64,000 nt of DNA from Phragmites australis (Eukaryota > Streptophyta > Magnoliopsida > Poales > Poaceae): NCBI RefSeq assembly GCF_958298935.1, contig NC_084931.1:14783334-14847333 (forward strand), read 5' to 3'. This document shows positions 57,341 through 64,000 of this stretch, piece after piece. Made by a program: the position numbers and the translations under genes. The notes beneath the pieces are model-generated. The model saw only the letters and a program-made list of their open reading frames with translations, was not told where the DNA came from and made no database searches. How positions within the stretch are numbered: the first letter of the stretch is position 1; each line of letters opens with the position of its first letter.

Positions 57341-57985
57341 ACCATTAGATCAGCATGTGGTTAGTACGGAAAATGATAGAGACAACAACACCGATGACTG
57401 GTGCTTAAACAATGCAAAGTGGCCTACGATGTCCAGGTTCCTCCCCCGAACTGCCCCTAGGACTCCTCCTGAGCAGAAAACACCCCTAACATTGCCCACA
57501 TCTCGCCTCATCCTCACACCTCATACACCTCATTGACATCATCGTCATAGTACTTGTGAACGATAAAGTAAGACCTAGGCTCGCGAACAACGACGGCACT
57601 GTCGATCGACTTCTACCGAGGATCTATGCATTGCTAAGCATTTCAAACAACTCTTAGACATCGACCATGTTACCCATGCAATAAGGATATGGAGATACAA
57701 CATCTCATGGTAGTGGATATGCAATTCAACATAGGTTCTACCCATATACAACCGACAACAACTCGCTAAACATGCAAACATACATAAGCATAATTTATCA
57801 ATTGAGACACCATTCAATTCGAACAAAGGGTGCAATATGCTTAGATGGTTGCCTTGCTGCTCCGGGGTTTGCCCGATACTTCCCACATAATACTCACAGA
57901 AATACGGAAGGTTGGCATTGTCCTCGATCACGCTTGTGTCACGCTCCCGTCCTTTGTTCACTAAAGAAGAGCGAGTGCAATATAT
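57341..57985 (-). repeat. Fragment of the same LTR family as the solo LTR
   Basis: Matches 32965-33607 along its length: ACCATTAGATCAGCATGTGG, CCCCCGAACTGCCC, AGGACTCCTCCTG, ATCGACTTCTACCGAGGAT, CATAAGCATAATTTATCAAT and TTGCCCGATACTTCCC have near-identical partners there in the same order. Orientation is the same as the solo LTR. Neither LTR end is present, so it is an internal fragment. Confidence 0.9.
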
Positions 57986-58309
57986 ACCTTGTCTGTATAT
58001 GATGTACTCCTTATGCGCATATACCCCATAGTTAAATATTCTACAGAAGCTCCTTAACTCTACTCCGAAGGAGAGGTTTTCATAAGCACCCACTTGAGTA
58101 CTGCCATGTTTAAGCTTGGTCGAGTAAAGTGGATCAGGCTCATAGTCGAAAGAATTGAGTGTGGATGGATCTTTCCTTGAGTATCGAGTGGAAGCTCAGT
58201 CGGGTCGAGTGCCCTGTGGCTAACCGCATTTGAGACTTGAAGAAAAAGATTTAAAGAACTCAACTGATCAACACTCGACTCCGAGTAGAGTTAAAAAACC
58301 TTTCAAATT

Positions 58310-60789
58310 TTGAAACGGCGGGTATGGGTGCATTTAATGCGGGCAGAAGGGTGTGCAAAGATTCGCACATCGTCATCATTCCTTTTTTCATGCTGGTCGA
58401 ACCTTTGTAAAGGTGGGAGGATGACATCGGGTGAGAGATTCCCTTCCTGCAAGATCGAGCATGAGTTCATAGTTTTTGAGTCTTTCTTCCATTGTGGTTT
58501 TCACATCCCTCCTTCCAAGTTCCTTCTCAATGTGCTCGATCGATATCAGATTGAAATCCACCACCTGAACCCGAATTCAGTCACCATGTTGATTGTTTTT
58601 GTTCATCTTTGTGAGGCTTTCCTTGGCATCGAGCCAAGTTTGAATCTTTTTCGGTACTTTGGTTTTACGTCTCCAAACCCGACCCGATCGTTTTTCCTTT
58701 AGTATATAGAGGTCTTTTTCCAATCCAAAATCTTTCTTGGACACAAGACCATCGAGAGTCCAGCCACACCACCTACTTCGCCAACAAGATTGGCATGCTG
58801 AGGCAATTTGGCCTTACTGGGTGGCATGTGGCTAGAGACTTTATTAGTAAGAGATTGAGTCCCTTGAAGGCGTGAACATGCATAGCTTGGGAGTACAGTG
58901 AGGATGAGGATGCTTCCAAGGATTCAGCTGGATGTAAGGCTTAGTTAGCACTTTGCCCTTTTAGTTTGGCTATGATCTTCGAGCTTCATCGAGTAAACCT
59001 TTCTTTTCTTTGTCAGCCCTGCCTACCAAGGATGTCACCGCCCGGCTGAACAAACATTTTTCTTCTAGTGCATCAGAGTGTGGCATTGTGCCTTACTCCT
59101 TAGCAGATCCTTGACTAGATGTAACTATTTTCTTAATGGAACAGTAAAACCTATTATTGTCTATTTGTTCTGACTTGTCTGTGTGACTGCAAGGCTCCAG
59201 TTTTCCATCAAAACATAGCCTTTCGAGCAAGGTCTTTGATCTCGATGGCGCTACTTCTACCAACGCTGTTGACAAGAGGAAAGGATCAACCAATGAGGAG
59301 GCTGAGGGGTCTCTTCAATCGAAGACATTGCCCCCATCTTCTCACTTCTTGCCGGATCCAAGTCCTCTCAAGCGCAAGCAAAGGAGCCCTTGGGTATGTT
59401 GACTGAAGTTTTTATTATCTTCTTATTTCCCTTTAAATTATCAAGTAGATACCTGAATGCATTCGGTTTGGATGAGTGGCCTTTTGTTAGGGAACGGCGA
59501 GCATACCAGCCCAATCACCTCCTCGAGCAACCGCCACTCTCGATGATGTGGCCGAAAAGGTAACTCTTCTTGAGTTATCCATTTTCTTTTAGTCATTCTA
59601 CTAATTACGAGTTTGCATGGGTGGTTCTTTTTTAGGGGACATCTGGCGCGTCCTCGCAATCGCCAACTTGAGGGACTAACATTCTTGATGACTTGACTAG
59701 AGGGGTAATTTCAATTGAATTATCTCTCTTTACTTAGTCATACTTTCACTCAATAATGCATTCTTATTATCTGGTTCTTTGCAGGCTACTGATGCCTTGA
59801 CCTTGCCGAGTCCATGTATAACTCCTCCACCGGCTCTGCCTGCCGAACTAAGAATAAAGAAGGTGACCACAAAAAGGCTAGATTCAAGCATCATTTCACA
59901 CTTTCTGATTTCAAGGAGGTTTGTCCTGGATTCTGATCTCGACTAGTTGACTGGCTGTCCTTTCTTTTCCTCTTCTTTTATTCTGTTGATCGCAAACTAT
60001 CGACTGAGGTGCAAAGCAAGGTTGCCAGCGTCTTGACAAGTAATCTAGTGCTAACATCCTCGGTTGACTCGTCCTCGGCTCTAGTTAGAGATCCTGCCTC
60101 AATCACGCTCAAAGAAGACCAGTAGCTCAGAGGAAGTGAAACTTCAATATCAATCCCGACTGATGATCCATGGGCAGCGATAAAAACTCTTCTCCAGGTT
60201 ACAAGTGCTCAGGTAGCTACCGCCGAGGCCAACCACCACAAGAAGCTTGAAGCCAAGAGGGAGAAAATTGAACGTAATCCTGTTCTTGATCACAAGTGCG
60301 TGATTCGATTATTGGGTAACTAACAAAGAATTACTATTTGGTTTACCTTTTTCAGGCCTTGAGTCCTCCTGTAACAACAAGGAAAAACTTCTTGTTGACG
60401 CAATGAAGAAGGTTGACGATAATGTCAATTTTCGAGAGAGACCCATGAATCAAATGATCACTGCTCAAGCTGAAAAGAAGGCGATGATGTCTGAAAGGGA
60501 TGCTACCATTGCTCAGAGGGATGCTGCTATTCTGGCTCTTCAAGAGCTGAAGGAGCAGACCCTTGACCTTATGTCCCAAGCAGCCTCTGCAAGCGCTGCC
60601 ACATTGCTAGGTATTCTCAAGAGCTATAACCCCACGCTCAATACCTCATTGGTGATAGTTGGGTTTAATTGCACTAGCGAGAAGGCCGCAAAGCCTGTAG
60701 AAAGCATCCAGTTAGTAGTTCCAGCTTTTGTCGAGTCATTGAGGCTCAGTTTGCCTAGTGACGGTAGTGAGGGGAGTCCCTCGGACTGA
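58310..60789 (+). pseudogene. Antisense gene remnant of the second Tat element
   Basis: The piece at 58430-58702 encodes CKIEHEFIVFESFFHCGFHI, PPSKFLLNVLDRYQIEIHHL and FLGIEPSLNLFRYFGFTSPN, the gypsy-type putative transposase domain (PF04195-like) seen also in the first element. Intron-like stretches and stops follow (58700-60380). The last open piece, 60403-60789, is a coiled coil (MITAQAEKKAMMSERDATIA, QRDAAILALQELKEQTLDLM) with a Ser-rich end, closed by TGA at 60787. The shared domain order (globular domain then coiled coil) supports one ancestral gene. It is broken in this copy. Confidence 0.72.
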
Positions 60790-61895
60790 TGGTTTATCTT
60801 GTTTTGGCACTTGTAAGACACATTTTATGATTTGAGAATGCACGCAGCAAGGCTAAATTTTGCCAATCTATTATGCTTTTGTCATCTATTTCCTTGTTGA
60901 TGAAATAGGATTAACATAAGTAGATGCAATAACTGATATGTTGTCATCGTTCTAATTATGCATCTATCAACACCTGAAATCTTAACTAAATAAGGCATTA
61001 GATGCACAGCCCTCGACTACTCGAGAAGATCGTAATAGTGAGGAAAAGACTAAAACAGATATAGAAAAAGAAAAAACATATTGATTTTTTTGCAAACTTT
61101 TATCAATTTGCACTTTCGATGAGCATACAAACACGAACTCTATAGAGAGCACATGCAAGGCAGACTAGGACTTTAGAACCCTTTTGGCCATTAGGCGTGA
61201 GATGTCTGATAATCTCTGTGCTGTTATGCCTCCTGAGGTATAGTTATCCGTCATCGATCCAACACATGCCTCCGTTGGTTCTATTTATCGTGATCAATGT
61301 AGAGCCAGATAAAATTTTGCAAAAAATGTATAAACGAAATATGGTATTATGTATAAAAGAAATATGGTATTACAATGTAGCCCCCGACTCTATGGTCGAG
61401 GAAGAAATTACTCGATCGAAGAGTAGAAGAGGACATACTTGTACCATTGATCGGAGAACAGTGTTATAGTTCTCAACTCTGTGCTTGACTAAATCTCGTT
61501 CATGAGCATGTACTCGATGATTGATATGGTCAAAGAGTAAGGCTCATTCTCAACTATGTACTCGACCACGGAGTCGGTTGAAGAGTAAGGCTCGTTCTCG
61601 AATGAATACTCAAGAATGCAAGCCCTTGAGCGTTATGGTTTTGACTGCAATATGATTATCAAGTGAATTCGAACCATCGGATAGGTGGGCATTAAAAGAT
61701 CCCACTCCTATTTGTACTCATTTTCACCACAATATTGATCTAACGCGTCATAATGGCCGCCCATCCCTCTTTGCAGAGACAAGACAAGCCATGACGCCAT
61801 CATGCCTTCCACCAAATGTGCTATGCATCCGAGGTGATGCCATTTGTTTTGGATCTTGACGGCTATATTTACACAGTATGGCCTGTTTCCCTTGC
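60790..61895. other. Interval between antisense genes
   Basis: No gene is supported. It contains several CTCGACTACTCGA and ACTCGACCACGGAGTC type motifs and leads into the promoter of the ORF at 61985. Confidence 0.45.
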
Positions 61896-61903
61896 TATAA
61901 ATA
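61896..61903 (+). promoter_or_regulatory. TATA box upstream of the antisense ORF at 61985
   Basis: TATAAATA in the context CTTGCTATAAATAGAGGGG lies 82 bases before the ATG at 61985, at the distance and with the downstream composition of a plant core promoter. Confidence 0.7.
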
Positions 61904-61984
61904 GAGGGGACTCAAAGCCGTTTTTCCATCCTCTCCTTTGTTTCCTTTGCCCATTGCCTCCTAAGACTCGTAGAGCTTGAAGCC

Positions 61985-62473
61985 ATGGCCTCCACTCCAT
62001 CTCCACCTCTTGAGCCAATACAAGAAGTCCTCTCCCCTAGGCCTCTCGCCATGGTACTTCCTGAGGTCATTATCATCACATCCTCTGATGACGAGGACTC
62101 GAGTAGCGGGTCTCAGATGGAGAGCGAAGAAGCATACACTATAGATCGTCACCGTCTCCTCACTCAACACTTTCACCGTTACATCAAGACTTATGCTTCA
62201 GCGCAACGCTCTGCACCGGAGAGGAATGAGGATGGTGGTGATCTCGATCAGATCATTGACCAAGCCGCCATTGAGGTCTTTGGTGGTGGAGCCCCCGTGT
62301 CATCGCTAGCAAAGGAGGCATGGTCGCCTTCTCCGTCAAAAACTGCTAGATCACCTTCGCGCCAGGCAGAAGACCACTCTGCATCACCGGCGCCGGTAAG
62401 TAGCTCTAGCAAGCCTTCACCTTGGCCACTTTTCCTTGCCCTTATGCTAGTCAATGGCCATTTCTTGGGGTGA
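61985..62473 (+). CDS. Second antisense ORF of the Tat-like element, unknown function
   Basis: The ATG context AGCCATGGCC is strong, with a TATA box 82 bases upstream. The 162-codon frame reads MASTPSPPLEPIQEVLSPRP, then LPEVIIITSSDDEDSSSGSQ (an acidic Ser/Asp patch), RLLTQHFHRYIKTYASAQRS, LDQIIDQAAIEVFGGG, and a Ser/Pro-rich tail. A GTAAGT donor at 62395 and an acceptor near 62478 (TGATCAG) could splice it to PLPEEEYKRFLDSFKGEWGS, so the true protein may differ after about residue 137. No known enzymatic domain is seen. It is nearly intact, unlike its neighbours. Confidence 0.55.
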   Translation: MASTPSPPLEPIQEVLSPRPLAMVLPEVIIITSSDDEDSSSGSQMESEEAYTIDRHRLLTQHFHRYIKTYASAQRSAPERNEDGGDLDQIIDQAAIEVFGGGAPVSSLAKEAWSPSPSKTARSPSRQAEDHSASPAPVSSSSKPSPWPLFLALMLVNGHFLG

Positions 62474-62690
62474 TCAGCCGCTGCCCGAGGAGGAGTATAA
62501 AAGGTTCCTCGACTCGTTCAAGGGTGAATGGGGGTCCATACACTTTCAAACTTTCAGAAGTGGTGGATCTTTACTATTTGCCAAGCTAGGTGGATCCTTT
62601 CTGCTAATTTTGCAATAGCCAAAAGGATTAGAGGAAAAGGGAAAGATTATGTAATCAAGTAGCTAACTAAATCGAATGTATCGACTTACT

Positions 62691-64000
62691 TGTGACCTAC
62701 CTTTTCTATGAAAAACTTTTGAAGTTAGTCGATGTTCCACGAGTGCTCAAGTATCTCGCCGTTCGGAGTAGATAGCTATACTAACCCAGGATGAGTGACT
62801 TCGACTACTATGTAAGGTCCTTCCCACTTAGCTGATAACTTGTGGTGCCAGGCCTGTTTCTGCACCTTTCGTAGGACGAGGTCCCTAGCAGCTAGTTTTC
62901 TGGGATGACTTCTCTGGCTTTGATATCTACACAACGCATGCTGATACTTAGCTGCTCAAATAGATGCTCGATCTTGGTACTCGTCGAGTAAATTTATGTC
63001 ATTTGCTCGTAGTTAATCCTACCCTTCTTCAGAGTAACTTTCCACTCGAGGTGATCCGAACTGCAACTCAGTCGGGAGCATCGCTTTCGCTCATAAACCA
63101 AGAAGAATGGAGTTTCACCCGTGGCTCTATTGGTCAAAGTAAGAACGGCCCATAGTACTGAGGGAAGTTCATTTACCCAGCATTTCGAGTAGGCTTTTAG
63201 CCTGTCGAAGACCCAAGTTTTGATGCCTTGTAAGACTATTCCATTAGCACGTTCAACTTGATTGTTACTCTGCGGGTGAGCTACTGAGGTGAAATGAGTT
63301 TTGATACTTTTTATAGAACACAATAAAGGTCCCACTTCAAAACAGGCTACCATTATCTGTAATTATCCGATGCGGAATGCCAAATTGAGTAATTATGCTC
63401 CTCATAAACTTCTTGGCCGCTTCTGTGGTTATCTTTCCTACAGGTTCAGCCTCTATCCACTTGGGGTAAGTGTCGATAGACACAAATAGGAACTTGTAAC
63501 TGCCTTGGGCCTTTGGGAACGGTCCCAGGATATCCAAGCCCCAGACGAAGAAAGGCTAAGAAAAAGGAATTATTTACAGAGCTTGGACTGGTTGAGTGGT
63601 CTGCCATCCAAAAACTTGGCAACTCTCACGCTTTTTGACCAGCTCGGAAGCATCCTAGAGGGTAGTCAGCCAATAGAATCCCTGGTGGAAAACTTTTTCG
63701 ACCAAGGTGCGAGAAGACGCATGATTACCACACATGCCTCCAAGGATATCGAGCAATATTTTACCGCCCTCCTCCTGAGTGATGCACTTCATCAAGATTC
63801 TGTTACTCCCCTTTTGGTAGAGCTTGACGTTTACCAAAATGTAGAGCTTGGATTTTTGAGCAATTTTCTTTGCAGACACATCATCATCAGGGATGTCTCA
63901 ACCCTTGAGATAGGCTTGGTATGGAGTCATCCAATTCAGGTTGCGTTTGAGTAGTGCAGCATCCGTGTCTGTGGGTTCTGCCTAGCTAACCTGACTAGAC
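62691..64000 (-). pseudogene. Integrase of the second Tat-like element, partial
   Basis: On the minus strand from the right edge: a zinc-region piece (LMKCITQEEGGKILLDILGG, MCGNHASSRTLVEKVFHQGF), then MDILGPFPKAQGSYKFLFVS, YPKWIEAEPVGKITTEAAKK and HRIITDNGSLF, a stop, and then KTHFTSVAHPQSNNQVERAN and LPSVLWAVLTLTNRATGETP. D, D and E of the catalytic triad are present in separate pieces. The C-terminal block KWEGPYIVVEV lies in a further frame and ends near 62691. Stops and frameshifts break it. RT and upstream genes lie beyond the window. Confidence 0.87.

Larger units (their letters stand above)
57986..64000 (-). mobile_element. Second Tat-like gypsy element, 3' part, running off the right edge
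   Basis: Integrase sequence on the minus strand (64000 to about 62691) is followed in the element's own direction by two plus-strand coding regions (61985-62473 and 58310-60789). This mirrors the first Tat element. The left limit and the 3' LTR are not resolved. TCGA-rich sequence (ACTCGACTCCGAGTAGAG at 58274) near the left may be LTR. Confidence 0.65.

Noticed and set aside
1..64000. CRISPR array, bacterial operon, tRNA or rRNA genes
   Set aside because: The tandem arrays lack unique spacers between constant repeats. No tRNA cloverleaf or rRNA sequence was noticed, and gene structure is eukaryotic with introns.

Overview
This window is nuclear DNA of a grass, probably a panicoid such as sorghum, sugarcane or a relative. 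The clues are spliced eukaryotic genes, GC-rich 5' ends on the coding regions, and densely nested plant transposons: Ty3/gypsy Tat, Ty1/copia, CACTA, Helitron, PIF/Harbinger, hAT and MITEs. The species call is inference. Only two ordinary host genes are convincing, both on the minus strand at the left: a long intronless pentatricopeptide repeat (PPR) gene running off the left edge (2318 down to 1), and a two-exon LURP-one-related (LOR) gene (6268 to 5502) with a TATA box.

Layout: 1-2318 PPR gene; 2769-4240 decayed hAT-type transposon; 5502-6411 LOR gene and promoter; 6412-9777 AT-rich intergenic DNA; 9778-11495 LTR-like and other repeat fragments; 11496-14194 5' half of a copia element on the minus strand; 14937-29029 a Helitron of about 14 kb with both termini, a RepHel remnant, a nested copia (17642-22313) and a PIF/Harbinger remnant (about 24.2-28.5 kb); 29050-29176 Stowaway-like MITE; 30302-31436 and 31446-36505 two CACTA-type elements, the second carrying a 3.46-kb solo LTR with perfect TGCAT target duplications; 38827 to about 57.3 kb a large CACTA element (Ulp1-like remnant at the left, TNP2-type transposase at the right) split by a 12.3-kb Tat gypsy element (41208-53493); 57341-57985 a second fragment of the solo-LTR family; about 58.3-64 kb part of a second Tat-like element that runs off the right edge.

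The two Tat elements share an organisation. Their gag-pol is on the minus strand, and an additional gene lies on the opposite strand between integrase and the 3' LTR. In the first element this antisense gene has at least three recognisable introns. In the second, an antisense ORF has its own TATA box and a good ATG context. Almost all transposon genes are broken by stops, frameshifts or loss of catalytic residues, often by changes that look like methylcytosine deamination. I did not find a new defence or metabolic system. The most interesting material is the antisense genes, the promoter deletion in one LTR, a copia gag ORF joined to LTR sequence at a microhomology, a palindrome cluster inside the Helitron, and the well-resolved nesting order.
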